In this document: piece after piece, positions 8,746 to 20,782 of the stretch
Numbering within the stretch: position 1 is the stretch's first letter
How the letters are laid out: every line of letters starts with the position of its first letter
NCBI GenBank assembly: GCA_019689555.1
Contig: JADGHE010000018.1
Span: 1 to 54,402 of the forward strand
Origin: Variibacter sp.
Lineage (GTDB): Bacteria; Pseudomonadota; Alphaproteobacteria; Rhizobiales; Xanthobacteraceae
Length of the DNA: 54,402 bases
Reading direction: 5' to 3'
Program-made: the position numbers and the translations under genes
The notes under the pieces: model-generated
Database searches by the model: none
Told to the model about the DNA's origin: nothing
What the model saw: the letters and a program-made list of their open reading frames with translations, nothing else

Positions 8746-9048
8746 ATGGCAACGTCGGCTAAGGCCAGCCCCACCACCGTCACACTGAAGCATCTCGCGG
8801 CCAAGTTGGCGGAGCAGCACGACATGTCGAAGAAGGCGACCGAGTCCGTGCTGACCGACATGGTCGGCCTCGTGGTCAAGCACCTGAAGAAGGGCGACCG
8901 CATCCGCATCGGCGGCCTTGGCATTTTGCAGGTGCGCAAGCGCGCCGCGCGCATGGGCCGCAATCCGGCGACCGGCGAGCAGATCCGGATCAAGGCGTCC
9001 AAGAAGGTCGCTTTCCGCGCCTCCAAGGAGCTTAAGGAATCCATCTAG
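8746..9048 (+). CDS. HU/IHF-family DNA-binding protein (divergent)
   Basis: 100 residues from the ATG at 8746, with GAGGAG nine bases upstream; a longer open frame exists but has no sensible N-terminus. The bacterial histone-like fold is visible: helical dimerisation half (LAAKLAEQHDMSKKATESVLTD split over residues 16-38), then the strand region and the DNA-binding arm, which keeps the GRNPATGE signature around residue 75. It differs from ordinary HU in a polar N-terminal extension of about 12 residues and in GLGILQV where most HU proteins have GFGxF. It probably bends or packages DNA, like the second, more typical HU at 11574. A textbook terminator follows, so it is monocistronic. Confidence 0.88.
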   Translation: MATSAKASPTTVTLKHLAAKLAEQHDMSKKATESVLTDMVGLVVKHLKKGDRIRIGGLGILQVRKRAARMGRNPATGEQIRIKASKKVAFRASKELKESI

Positions 9049-9077
9049 CCAAACCGTGCTCGGCCTGCACCGGTTTC

Positions 9078-9109
9078 AGATGCCCGGCACAGCCGGGCAT
9101 CTGTTTTTT
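9078..9109 (+). terminator. intrinsic terminator of the HU-like gene
   Basis: AGATGCCCGGC and GCCGGGCATCT form a perfect 11-bp stem with a 3-base loop, followed by G and six T residues. It begins 30 bases after the HU-like stop codon. Confidence 0.92.
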
Positions 9110-9135
9110 GGCCCGCCCTCGCGCCGGTGCGCCCG

Positions 9136-10077
9136 CTACGTTTTCGTTCGCGGCGCGCGGCGCCAGGGCAGCGCGCCCCGCTCGGCGAGCAGGATTCCGG
9201 CGAGCACCAGGGCCAGCGCGAGCGCGTGATAGAAGGCGAAGCGCTCCCCGAGCAGGACGACGGATAAGAACGCGCCGAACACCGGAACCAGATTGACGAA
9301 CAGCCCGGCCCGTCCCGGGCCGATCAGCTCGACGCCGCGAATGAACGCGCGCTGCGCGATCAACGACGGTCCGAGGCCGACGAACAAGACCACGGCCCAG
9401 CCCTGCAGCGTCGGCCATTGCAGGCGGCCGAGCAGCGCCTCGAGCGCCACGAGCGGCAAGGACGCCAGCAAGGCGCCGGCCGCCATCAAGAAGAAGAAGC
9501 TCATCGCCGGTACGTCGGGCCGCCGGCGCAGCGCCACCGTATAGCCCGCATAGCTCGCGCAGCCGAGCAACATCAGCAGGTCGCCGCCGTTGAACCGCAG
9601 CGCCGCGAGCGCCTCCAGCTCCCCCTTGGAGGCGACGACCAGAACGCCCGCGAGCGTCACGAGCACCCCGGCGATCTGGCTCGAGCCGACCCGCGTTCCG
9701 TGCGCGAGCAGCGCGCCCGCCATCACCATTGCCGGCATCGCCCCCTGCAGAATCGCGAGGTTCACGGCCTCCGTGTAGTACGCGGCGATGTAGATCATGG
9801 CGCTGAAGACGGTGTAGCCGGCCGCCCCCATGACGAAGGCGAAGCGCCAATGCGGCCGCAGCGCCGGCCACTCCCGCGCGAGCCGGCGCGGCCCGAGCGC
9901 CAGGAAGATCGCCACCACCACGACCCAGCGCAGCGAGGTCAGCGCCATCGGCGAGACCGCCCCGATGGCGAGGCGGCTGGCGACAACATTGCCGCCCCAC
10001 GCGAGCGTCGCGACGACGAGAAGGAGATAGGCCCATCCGGTCGCGCGATGCGGAGACGCAACGAATGGGCTGGACAT
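9136..10077 (-). CDS. DMT-superfamily (EamA) transporter
   Basis: 313 residues with ten hydrophobic segments arranged as two EamA repeats of five, the usual size and topology of drug/metabolite exporters of the RhaT/RarD/YdcZ type. Typical pieces are ATLAWGGNVVASRLAI in helix 1 and FVNLVPVFGAFLSVVLLGE at the start of the last helices. It would export or import a small metabolite across the inner membrane; the substrate cannot be told. Start: ATG at 10077. Only 64 bp separate this start from the left end of the IS element, so the insertion may have removed or replaced its promoter. Confidence 0.88.
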   Translation of the reverse strand: MSSPFVASPHRATGWAYLLLVVATLAWGGNVVASRLAIGAVSPMALTSLRWVVVVAIFLALGPRRLAREWPALRPHWRFAFVMGAAGYTVFSAMIYIAAYYTEAVNLAILQGAMPAMVMAGALLAHGTRVGSSQIAGVLVTLAGVLVVASKGELEALAALRFNGGDLLMLLGCASYAGYTVALRRRPDVPAMSFFFLMAAGALLASLPLVALEALLGRLQWPTLQGWAVVLFVGLGPSLIAQRAFIRGVELIGPGRAGLFVNLVPVFGAFLSVVLLGERFAFYHALALALVLAGILLAERGALPWRRAPRTKT

Positions 10078-10140
10078 GACGGACCGCTGCCCCGGCTCCG
10101 ACGTGATGCGCGCCCGCGCGCCGAGATCGCTGAGCGACCT

Positions 10141-10178
10141 GAGAGATAGGTGACAGAACGTACCGGACGCATGGGTAA
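10141..10178 (+). repeat. left terminal inverted repeat of the IS481-type element
   Basis: It begins GAGAGATAGGTGACAGA and matches the reverse complement of the right end at 29 of 38 positions. Confidence 0.75.
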
Positions 10179-10207
10179 CACTTTTCGCTCTTTGGCGGGA
10201 GGTGTTG

Positions 10208-11392
10208 ATGCCGTGGAGAGCGTGTTCGGTGATGGAGGAACGCCTGCGTTTCGTCGCTCGCCGGCTCGACGGGGAGGCGATGAGCGACGTGTGCCGGGAG
10301 TTCGGGATTTCCCGTAAGACCGGCTACAAAATCTTCCATCGTTACCGGGAGGAAGGGCTCGATGCGCTCGCCGACCGCTCGCGCCGGCCGGTGCGCTATG
10401 CCAACCAGCTTCCGGGGCAGACGGAACGGCTGATCGTCGAGCTCAAGCGCGACAAGCCGCATTGGGGCGCGCGCAAGATCCGGGAACTGCTGGTCAGGAA
10501 GCTTGCCGGCGACGTGCGGATTCCCGCCAAGAGCACCGTGCATGCCGTGCTCGATCGCCACGGCCTGGTCCAGCGCGCCCGCGAGCGCAGGAACCGCGCC
10601 CAGGGCACGCCCCTGTCGGCCGGCGCCGCCCCCAACGACCTCTGGTGCGCCGACTTCAAGGGCGAGTTCAAGCTCGGCAACGGCCGCTACTGTCACCCGC
10701 TCACGGTCTCCGACCAGGCCTCGCGCTACCTGCTCCTGTGCGAAGCCCTCGAATCGACCCGCGAAGGCCCGGTCATCGCCGCCTTCCAGCGGCTCTTCCG
10801 CGAACGCGGCCTGCCCTTCGCCATCAGGAGCGACAAGGGGCTGCCCTTCGCCAGCCCCAACGGCCTCTACAACCTCTCCCGCCTCTCGGTCTGGTGGCTC
10901 GGGCTTGGCATCGCAATCGAGCGCATCCAGCCCGGGCACCCGCAGCAGAACGGCCGCCACGAACGCCTGCATCTGACCCTGAAGCGAGAGGCCACCCGCC
11001 CGCCGGGGGCCAACATCCTGCAGCAGCAGGAGAAATTCGACGCCTTCCGAAACGAGTTCCATGCCGAACGCCCCCACGCGGCGCTCGCCATGAAGTGTCC
11101 GGCCGAGCCCTACACGGCCTCACCGCGCCCCCCTGCCGGCCTGCCCGAGCTCGAATACCCCTTCCACGACCGCGAAATCCTCGTCACCGCCTGCGGCCGC
11201 ATCTGCATGCACAGCAAGACAATCAATATCTCCACCGTCCTCGCCGGTCAGAAACTCGGCATCAAGGAGGTCGACGACGGCATTGGGCTCGTCAGCTTCA
11301 GGCACTACGATCTCGGCTCTATCGACCTGGAGCAGAGAACCTGGCAGACCATCGACAACCCGTTCGGCACGAGGTTGTCACCCATGTCTTAG
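10208..11392 (+). CDS. IS481-family transposase
   Basis: 394 residues from the ATG at 10208, preceded by GGGAGG; a GTG six bases earlier is possible. The N-terminus has a helix-turn-helix (SDVCREFGISRKTGYKIFHRY), then an rve integrase catalytic domain with the DDE residues D149 (WCADFKG), D209 (RSDKG) and E252 (NGRHER). Family members normally read SDNG; here the residue after the second aspartate is lysine. The C-terminal extension (FHDREILVTACGRIC onward) is typical of IS481. All three acidic residues are present and the frame is unbroken, so it could be active. Confidence 0.93.
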   Translation: MPWRACSVMEERLRFVARRLDGEAMSDVCREFGISRKTGYKIFHRYREEGLDALADRSRRPVRYANQLPGQTERLIVELKRDKPHWGARKIRELLVRKLAGDVRIPAKSTVHAVLDRHGLVQRARERRNRAQGTPLSAGAAPNDLWCADFKGEFKLGNGRYCHPLTVSDQASRYLLLCEALESTREGPVIAAFQRLFRERGLPFAIRSDKGLPFASPNGLYNLSRLSVWWLGLGIAIERIQPGHPQQNGRHERLHLTLKREATRPPGANILQQQEKFDAFRNEFHAERPHAALAMKCPAEPYTASPRPPAGLPELEYPFHDREILVTACGRICMHSKTINISTVLAGQKLGIKEVDDGIGLVSFRHYDLGSIDLEQRTWQTIDNPFGTRLSPMS

Positions 11393-11415
11393 GTACAATC
11401 TGTCACCCATGTCTC
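11378..11415 (-). repeat. right terminal inverted repeat of the IS481-type element
   Basis: Read on the minus strand it begins GAGACATGGGTGACAGA. The 14-mer TGTCACCCATGTCT occurs twice here (11376-11389 and 11401-11414), probably two transposase-binding boxes. The transposase stop codon lies inside it. Confidence 0.78.
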
Positions 11416-11437
11416 CGGGCCGGACACACGCGCAGGC

Positions 11438-11513
11438 TGGTGGGCGGTGACGGACTCGAACCGCCGACCCTCTCGGTGTAAACGAGATGCTCTACCAGCT
11501 GAGCTAACCGCCC
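11438..11513 (-). tRNA. tRNA-Val (anticodon TAC)
   Basis: 76 bases on the minus strand: acceptor GGGCGGT pairs with ACCGCCC, discriminator A, encoded CCA. The anticodon stem TCTCG/CGAGA encloses TTTACAC, giving TAC. It lies just downstream of hupB and 22 bp from the right end of the IS element. Confidence 0.96.
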
Positions 11514-11573
11514 CGCGCCGATTATCCCTTTGGCGGGCGCAGTGGCAAGGCGCGCCCGCGGCCGTTCCGCAAG

Positions 11574-11849
11574 CTACTGGTTCACCGCGTCCCTCAGCGC
11601 CTGGCCGGGCGAAAACTTCGGACTCCTCGCCTCCGCGATCTTGATGAGCTGTCCGGTGTGCAGATCCAGTCCCTCGCGTGCCGCGCGCTTGACGACCTTG
11701 AAGCTGCCGAATCCGGGGATCTTCACCTCGCCGCCCTTTCGCAGCGTGCCGGCGATCACCGCGAAGGTCGCTTCGACCGCGGACGCCGCCGCCGAACGGG
11801 GAATGTTCGCCCGCTCGGCAACGGCCGCGATCAGCTCGTTCTTGGTCAT
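11574..11849 (-). CDS. hupB: DNA-binding protein HU
   Basis: 91 residues, standard HU length. MTKNELIAAVAERANI begins the dimerisation helices; GGEVKIPGFGSFKV is the canonical central strand motif. The DNA-binding arm reads REGLDLHTGQLIKIAEARSPKF, with HTG in place of the usual PxTG and the conserved KF near the end. It acts in the nucleoid as a dimer that bends DNA. It follows lon in the order usual for Rhizobiales (tig-clpP-clpX-lon-hupB). AGGAA precedes the ATG at 11849. The 178-bp gap from lon holds a large hairpin, so it probably has its own promoter. Confidence 0.95.
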   Translation of the reverse strand: MTKNELIAAVAERANIPRSAAASAVEATFAVIAGTLRKGGEVKIPGFGSFKVVKRAAREGLDLHTGQLIKIAEARSPKFSPGQALRDAVNQ

Positions 11850-11977
11850 GGATCGGTTCCTTCGGCGTGTCGAAAAGACTCGGAGGCTTGTCAGGCTGCG
11901 CCCGCAGAGTTTTCCGAATTGAGGCCGATTGCAAGCCGATTTTGGGCGGCGCGCAAAGGGCCCCCACCCAAACGGAC

Positions 11978-12007
11978 GGCGCCGTCGCCCGCGCGGGCGG
12001 CGGCGCC
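11978..12007 (-). terminator. large G+C-rich hairpin after lon
   Basis: Two 15-base arms beginning GGCGCCG are complementary with a single wobble position. The hairpin starts 20 bases after the lon stop. No T-tract follows on the minus strand, so it may act as a weak terminator or as a 3'-end stabiliser. Confidence 0.45.
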
Positions 12008-12027
12008 GCTCATTCGGATGCAGGCGG

Positions 12028-14466
<2,439 letters not shown>

Positions 14467-14699
14467 GGGCCCAGCTCCTTATCGTTCTGGCTCTCCCACC
14501 GCAATCTGTGGGCGATCGGCGAGGAGAGCGGTTGGGCCGGGAGGGAGAAACGCTGGCCGTCCAGTCCGGAGGCCCCGCGGAATCAAGTCGGCGGGTACGA
14601 TACCCTGCCCGGAATCTCTCGTACTCGACTTTCGCGTTATAGGTGGCGATGCCGTCAGGGGGTGTCAAGTAATCCCGCTGGCACAGCTTTTTTCGTCGC

Positions 14700-14730
14700 G
14701 GCGCCTCCCCGCACGTGGCGGGAAGGCGCC
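14700..14730 (-). terminator. G+C-rich hairpin after clpX
   Basis: On the minus strand GGCGCCTTCCCGC pairs with GCGGGGAGGCGCC (13 bp, one wobble) around a 5-base loop, starting 20 bases after the clpX stop. A short A-run rather than a T-run follows, so classical intrinsic termination is doubtful. Confidence 0.5.
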
Positions 14731-14750
14731 CTCTCGCAGACATTCGCGTC

Positions 14751-16022
<1,272 letters not shown>

Positions 16023-16304
16023 TCCGCTCTCCGTCAGTCCGTTCCGCCAAGGCGTGCGGCCCTGGCCAATCAGGTCACCTTTGTATCGGCGGCCGGACTA
16101 AGAATCCGTAGCCCGGCACGCACACGCCCGCCACAGCGGCGGAGCCTCTTCACAAAGGCCTAGCGAACCATGCCCGCGTTCCCATAATCAAACATTAACG
16201 ATAGCCGGAAAGACAACTCCCGGATTTCCCTCTCCGTACGACACCGGAGGGAGGCCGTTCCTTCCCCGCGCAGGCAAATTTTGCGCCAAGTCGGTCGCCC
16301 CGGT

Positions 16305-16940
16305 TCAGACCTTCACCAGGGCCGGCTCCTCCACCCGCTTGTCGATCACCTTGTCGATGATCCCGAAATCCCGTGCCCCATCGGCCGTAAGAAAATAGTC
16401 ACGCTCGAGAGCTTCTTCAATCTTCTTAAGGGGTTGGCCCGTGTGCTTCACGTAAATCTCATTGAGCCGCCGCTTCAGTGCGAGGATCTCCTGCGCGTGC
16501 AGCATGATGTCGGTGGCCTGGCCCTGGAAGCCGCCGGACGGCTGGTGAACCATGATTCGCGCGTTGGGAAGGGCAAACCGCATGTCCTTCTCGCCCGCGG
16601 CCAGCAGCAGCGAACCCATGGACGCCGCCTGCCCGATGCACAGCGTGGTAACCGCCGGCCGGATGAACTGCATGGTGTCGTAGATCGCCAGGCCGGAGGT
16701 CACGACCCCGCCCGGCGAATTGATGTACATGCTGATCTCTTTCTTCGGGTTCTCGGCTTCGAGGAACAGAAGCTGGGCCACCACCAGGGTGGCCATCTGG
16801 TCCTCGACCGGGCCGGTGATGAAGATGATCCGCTCCTTGAGAAGCCGTGAATAGATGTCGTAGGCCCGCTCGCCCCGGTTGGTCTGCTCGACCACCATCG
16901 GGACCAGATAGTTCATGTAGGTATCGACAGGATCACGCAT
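16305..16940 (-). CDS. clpP: ClpP, proteolytic subunit of ClpXP/ClpAP
   Basis: 211 residues with the serine-protease triad S107 (GQAASMGS), H132 (VHQPSGG) and D181 (ERDYF). The handle region and the oxyanion-side [12 protein letters not shown] are normal. The short N-terminus ([16 protein letters not shown]) is typical of Rhizobiales, where residues up to about 14 are removed by self-processing. Fourteen subunits form the degradation chamber used with ClpX encoded next door. It lies between tig and clpX, the conserved order. Confidence 0.98.
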   Translation of the reverse strand: MRDPVDTYMNYLVPMVVEQTNRGERAYDIYSRLLKERIIFITGPVEDQMATLVVAQLLFLEAENPKKEISMYINSPGGVVTSGLAIYDTMQFIRPAVTTLCIGQAASMGSLLLAAGEKDMRFALPNARIMVHQPSGGFQGQATDIMLHAQEILALKRRLNEIYVKHTGQPLKKIEEALERDYFLTADGARDFGIIDKVIDKRVEEPALVKV

Positions 16941-17170
16941 TGGTCACCTGATGAGGCGGCCTCGGTCCTTTCGGGCCCCCGGCCGCCGAGATCATGGAGG
17001 GTGTGGACGCATCTGACGCAGCCATGACAGATATAGGCTGCTGCGCCCAGCACAAGACGGAAAAGCCGCCGGCGCTTCTTTCACGACGGGACTGCGGCCG
17101 GCTCATGGCAGCCGCGCATCGTTTTCCCCGCATCGACCGCTCGCGGGCGCCATCAATTCCGATCCGGGGC

Positions 17171-17213
17171 CCGCGGGGCGCGCTGGCCCGCCGCCCGGCG
17201 GGCCGCCCCGCGG
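17171..17213 (-). terminator. nested G+C hairpin after tig
   Basis: An outer 10-bp stem (CCGCGGGGCG with CGCCCCGCGG) encloses a second 9-bp stem (GGCCCGCCG with CGGCGGGCC). It lies immediately after the tig stop codon, ahead of clpP. No T-tract follows. Confidence 0.5.
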
Positions 17214-17217
17214 CGGG

Positions 17218-18597
17218 TCAGGAGCCCTGCGGCTCGGCTTCGGGCCCGGCCTCCGCGAAGAGCTGTTCGCGGGAGACCTCCTTGTCGTGGACCTCGGCGA
17301 GCTCGATCAGATAGTCCACGACCTTCTCCTCGAAGATCGGGGCGCGCAGCCCGGCCAGCGCCTGGGGGTTCTTGCGGTAGTAGTCCCAGATGCGCTGCTC
17401 CTGGCCCGGGAACTGGCGCGCGCGTTCCACGAGTGCGCGGCTCACCTCCTCGTCCGTCACCTTGATCTGGTTCTTTTCGCCGATCTCGGCGAGGACCAGG
17501 CCCAGGCGGACGCGCCGCTCGGCGAGCTTGCGGTACTCCTCCTTCGCCTGCTCTTCGGTCGTGCCCTCGTCCGCGAAGGTGCGGCCCTGCATCTCCAGAT
17601 CGCCAAGCACCGTCCGCCAGACATTGTTGAACTCCTCCTCGACCAGGGCCGGAGGCAGTTCGAACTTGTGGCGCTCGTCCAGCGCGTCCAGCAGGGCGCG
17701 CTTGAGGTGCCTGCGGCTCGCGGCGGCATGTTCCCGCTCCAGCCGCTCCTTGATGGCCTGCCGCAGCTTGGCGAGCGACTCCATGCCGAGCGACTTGGCG
17801 AACTCGTCGTTGACCTCCACCGTCCCCGGCGCATGGATCGCCTTGGCGGTCACCGCAAAGCTCGCCGCCTTCCCGGCGAGCTCCGCATTGAGATAGTTCT
17901 TTGGGAAGGTCACGTTGACCGTGCGCTGCTCCCCTTCCCCGATGCCGATGAGCTGCTCCTCGAACCCGGGGATGAACGCGTTCGAGCCGATCTCCACCGT
18001 GATGTCCTCGGCCGAGCCGCCCTCGAACGGCTTCCCGTCGACGGTGCCGACGAAGGAGATGACGACCCGATCCCCCGTCTCGGCCTTGGCGCCCTCGCCC
18101 TTCGCCGCGAACGGCCGGTTCTGCTCGACCAGCCGGCCGAGCGCCTCGTCGACCTCCGCCTCGGTCACCGGCGCGACCGGACGCTCGAGCTTGATCGTGC
18201 GGATATCGGCGATCTCGAACTTCGGAAGGATCTCGAGCGCGACCGTGTAGGTGAGGTCGGCCTTGCCGTCGATGAGCGCCTTGACCTCGTTCTCGTCGGT
18301 CGGCAGCGTGACCTTGGGCTCCATCGCGACCCGCTGGCCCTGGCTCGCGATGTGCTCCTGCACGATATTGGCGTTGGCCTCCTGCACCGCGGCGTCGATC
18401 GCCTCGGCCCGGACGGAACGGCCGTACACCCGCTTCAAGTGCGAGATCGGCACCTTGCCGGGCCGGAACCCGCGGATCTGCACCTTGTCCTTGAGTTCGC
18501 CCAGTCGCGCCTCGACCCTGGCGTCGAGCTCCGCCGCGGGCACCACGACCCGGAATTCCCGCCTCAGTCCTTCCGCAAAGGTTTGTTGCACCTGCAT
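17218..18597 (-). CDS. tig: trigger factor (ribosome-associated chaperone and prolyl isomerase)
   Basis: 459 residues. The N-terminal ribosome-binding domain has the signature GFRPGKVP (about residues 43-50). A PPIase FKBP-type domain sits in the middle (GDRVVISFVGTVDGKPFEGG), and the long helical chaperone domain follows. The C-terminal tail is acidic (AEAGPEAEPQGS). It binds L23 at the exit tunnel and protects nascent chains. It leads the tig-clpP-clpX-lon block and lies 75 bp downstream of tRNA-Leu on the same strand. Start: ATG at 18597. Confidence 0.98.
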   Translation of the reverse strand: MQVQQTFAEGLRREFRVVVPAAELDARVEARLGELKDKVQIRGFRPGKVPISHLKRVYGRSVRAEAIDAAVQEANANIVQEHIASQGQRVAMEPKVTLPTDENEVKALIDGKADLTYTVALEILPKFEIADIRTIKLERPVAPVTEAEVDEALGRLVEQNRPFAAKGEGAKAETGDRVVISFVGTVDGKPFEGGSAEDITVEIGSNAFIPGFEEQLIGIGEGEQRTVNVTFPKNYLNAELAGKAASFAVTAKAIHAPGTVEVNDEFAKSLGMESLAKLRQAIKERLEREHAAASRRHLKRALLDALDERHKFELPPALVEEEFNNVWRTVLGDLEMQGRTFADEGTTEEQAKEEYRKLAERRVRLGLVLAEIGEKNQIKVTDEEVSRALVERARQFPGQEQRIWDYYRKNPQALAGLRAPIFEEKVVDYLIELAEVHDKEVSREQLFAEAGPEAEPQGS

Positions 18598-18672
18598 GTC
18601 TAGGCCGTTCTCGTGTCCTTCAGGATTTGGCGGCTAGGAGGCTGACGCACGGCGCCGGCGCTCCGAGCGGCA

Positions 18673-18757
<85 letters not shown>

Positions 18758-19263
18758 TAGCCGGTCGCGCCTCCCTCTGCCGCGGCAGCGAAACATGCGA
18801 CCCGCTAACGTTCGATGCGCAGGGAACTCCGAACCCCGAAACACAGGCGCCCGGACATCGCACCGCACGCGAAACCCGCCTCGCACCCGGAAGGCGCTGA
18901 GCGAGCGGCGCGGCTTATAGCATGGCCCGTTCGCTGCGCATCAAGAAAAATCGACGCTCGCTGCGGCTTTCAGGCGCGGCGCAAGGCCATAGCAGATCGG
19001 CCGAGGCCCGCCAACGGCGCCCAAGCCTCCGCGTGGCGGCTGCGGCAGCACGGAGCAGTTCTCGAAGGCGGGGCATGGCCGTTCGGGAATCGCCCGCCGC
19101 CGGTCGTGCGGCGGGTCCGCGGCGAATCCGTCACGACGATTCCGCCACGTCGATTCCCCGGTTCCTCCGGCAACGATTCCCCCGCGACGCGCGGCGGAAA
19201 GCGCCGGTCCCGGCTGATGGCGGGCGGCTTGCGCGCCCGCGCCAGGGGCCGCATTGTGCGCCC
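18758..19263. other. gene-free stretch between tRNA-Leu and the multicopper-oxidase-like gene
   Basis: About 505 bases. Frames are open through most of it on both strands, but their products are arginine-rich and low in complexity, as expected of random G+C-rich DNA. I see no gene, hairpin or promoter that I can defend. Confidence 0.5.
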
Positions 19264-20724
19264 ATGCGAGAGACCGCGGTCGCTGCCGGCGGCGTTTCGC
19301 GCCGGGTGGTTCTGGCGGGGGCCGGCGTCTCCCTCTTCGCCGCGCTCCTGCCGTGCGGCGCATCGGCCCAGGATTCGCCACCGGGCGCGGCCGCGGCGGA
19401 CGGCATCCGGGTTCTGCGCGCCCGCCTCGGCTTCGCCGCGCTGCGTGGCGAAGGCAAGTCCCCGACCCCCCTCTGGGGCTATGACGGCTTCGTGCCCGGA
19501 CCGTTGCTGCGGGTGCGGCGCGGCGAAGCGCTCTCGGTCCGTCTCGTCAACGAGCTGGCCGAGCCCACGGCGATCCACTGGCACGGCGTGCGGCTGCCCA
19601 GCGCCATGGACGGCGCGCCGCCGCTCACGCAGAGGCCGGTCGCTCCGAACGCCAGCTTCGATTACCGCTTTGCGCCGCCGGATGCCGGCACATTCTGGTA
19701 TCACGCGCCTTACGCCGCCCCGGGGCAGGTCGAGCGCGGCCTATACGGCGCGCTCATCGTCGACGAGGTGGAGGCGATCGACGTCGATCGCGACGTGCTG
19801 CTGGCCTTCGACACCTGGCGCCTCGATCCCGGCGGGATGCCGGACGCGCGGCGCCTGCCGCCGACCGACAGCGTCGGCTCGTCCGGTCCGGACGAGCATG
19901 TGACCGTGAACGGCCGGCCGACGCTCGATCTCCCGGTGCGAAGCCATGAGCGGATGCGGCTGCGCCTGCTGAACGCCGCCGGCTCGCGGCCGATGGCCTT
20001 ACGCATCGAACGGCATCGGCCGATCGTCGTGGCGATCGACGGGCAACCGGCCGAGCCTTTTGCGGCGCGCGACGCGCGGGTGGTGCTGGGGCCGGGAAAC
20101 CGCGTCGATCTCATTCTCGACGCCGAGCTGCCGCCGGGCTCCACGGCCACGCTTTTCCTCGAAACGCCCGGCGGCGAAACGCCGATCGCCCGCTGCGCCT
20201 ATGCGAACGACGGGCCGGCGCGCCCTGCCCCGCGAAGCACTTCTCCGCAGCTCCCTCCCGGTTCCCTGCCCGAACGCATGGACTTCGCGCACGCCCTGAG
20301 GCTCGACCTGCCGCTCGAAGCCGACGCAAGGCGCGGCGCGATGCAGGCTGCGTCCGGTCGGCAGGGCCGGAGCAACCGCAGCGAGGCGGACGCCAGTCGC
20401 CCCCTATGGACATTATGGACGGCGGCGAGCGACGCCCCGCCCGGACCGCCCCTTTTCTCGGTGAAGCGGGGCCGCACCGTGATGCTGGCCTTCCGGAACG
20501 GGACGGCTTCTCCGCACACGATTCACCTTCACGGCCACCATTTCCGCCTGCTTGACGCGCTCGACGACGGCTGGAAGCCGTTCTGGCTCGACACACTGCT
20601 CGTGCTGCCCCGGCAGACCGCACGCGTCGCCTTCGTCGCGGACAATCCGGGCCGATGGCTCGTGGAGAGCCGCCGGCTGGAGCCCGTGGCGACGGCGCTT
20701 TCGGCATGGTTCGAGGTGGTCTGA
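19264..20724 (+). CDS. multicopper-oxidase-fold protein lacking copper ligands, Tat-exported
   Basis: 486 residues from the ATG at 19264, chosen because it places a twin-arginine signal (SRRVVLAG, residues 12-19) at the N-terminus; the frame is open to 18922. Three cupredoxin domains are recognisable. Copper motif 1 is intact (HWHG, H105/H107) and HTIHLHGH (H418-H425) is intact, but motif 2 reads WYHAPY, losing its second histidine (P149). The last motif, normally HCHxxxHxxxGM, reads ESR at 468-470, P474 and L479, so the type 1 copper ligands and two type 3 ligands are gone. An oxidase is therefore unlikely; E. coli FtsP/SufI is a known copper-free relative. It probably works in the periplasm as a scaffold or binding protein. 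Confidence 0.85.
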   Translation: MRETAVAAGGVSRRVVLAGAGVSLFAALLPCGASAQDSPPGAAAADGIRVLRARLGFAALRGEGKSPTPLWGYDGFVPGPLLRVRRGEALSVRLVNELAEPTAIHWHGVRLPSAMDGAPPLTQRPVAPNASFDYRFAPPDAGTFWYHAPYAAPGQVERGLYGALIVDEVEAIDVDRDVLLAFDTWRLDPGGMPDARRLPPTDSVGSSGPDEHVTVNGRPTLDLPVRSHERMRLRLLNAAGSRPMALRIERHRPIVVAIDGQPAEPFAARDARVVLGPGNRVDLILDAELPPGSTATLFLETPGGETPIARCAYANDGPARPAPRSTSPQLPPGSLPERMDFAHALRLDLPLEADARRGAMQAASGRQGRSNRSEADASRPLWTLWTAASDAPPGPPLFSVKRGRTVMLAFRNGTASPHTIHLHGHHFRLLDALDDGWKPFWLDTLLVLPRQTARVAFVADNPGRWLVESRRLEPVATALSAWFEVV

Positions 20725-20782
20725 CCGCGCCGGGAAACTCGGGGCCGTGCCCCGCTGGGGCGCGTGCGCGGTTTCGGGTTCC

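Larger units (their letters stand above)
10141..11415 (+). mobile_element. complete IS481-type insertion sequence
   Basis: About 1.27 kb bounded by imperfect inverted repeats (10141-10178 and 11378-11415; 29 of 38 positions match) and filled by one transposase gene whose stop lies inside the right repeat. Both ends carry a GGTGACAGA core. No convincing target duplication is visible next to these ends, so the exact outer boundaries may be off by a few bases. The element lies between the DMT transporter and tRNA-Val. Confidence 0.82.

Noticed and set aside
9032-11077. 681-codon minus-strand frame covering the DMT gene and half of the transposase
   Set aside because: It is out of frame with the DMT transporter and antisense to a complete transposase.
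10136-11420. Target-site duplication of the IS element
   Set aside because: The bases next to the inferred ends (GACCT left, CGGGC right) do not match, so no duplication is claimed.
14636-14668. TTGACA and TATAAC boxes upstream of lon on the minus strand
   Set aside because: The spacer is 21 bases, too long for sigma70, and the sequence does not fit the alphaproteobacterial RpoH consensus. Not listed as a promoter.
18922-19263. Longer N-terminus for the multicopper-oxidase-like protein
   Set aside because: The extra 114 residues are arginine-rich and would bury the twin-arginine signal inside the protein.
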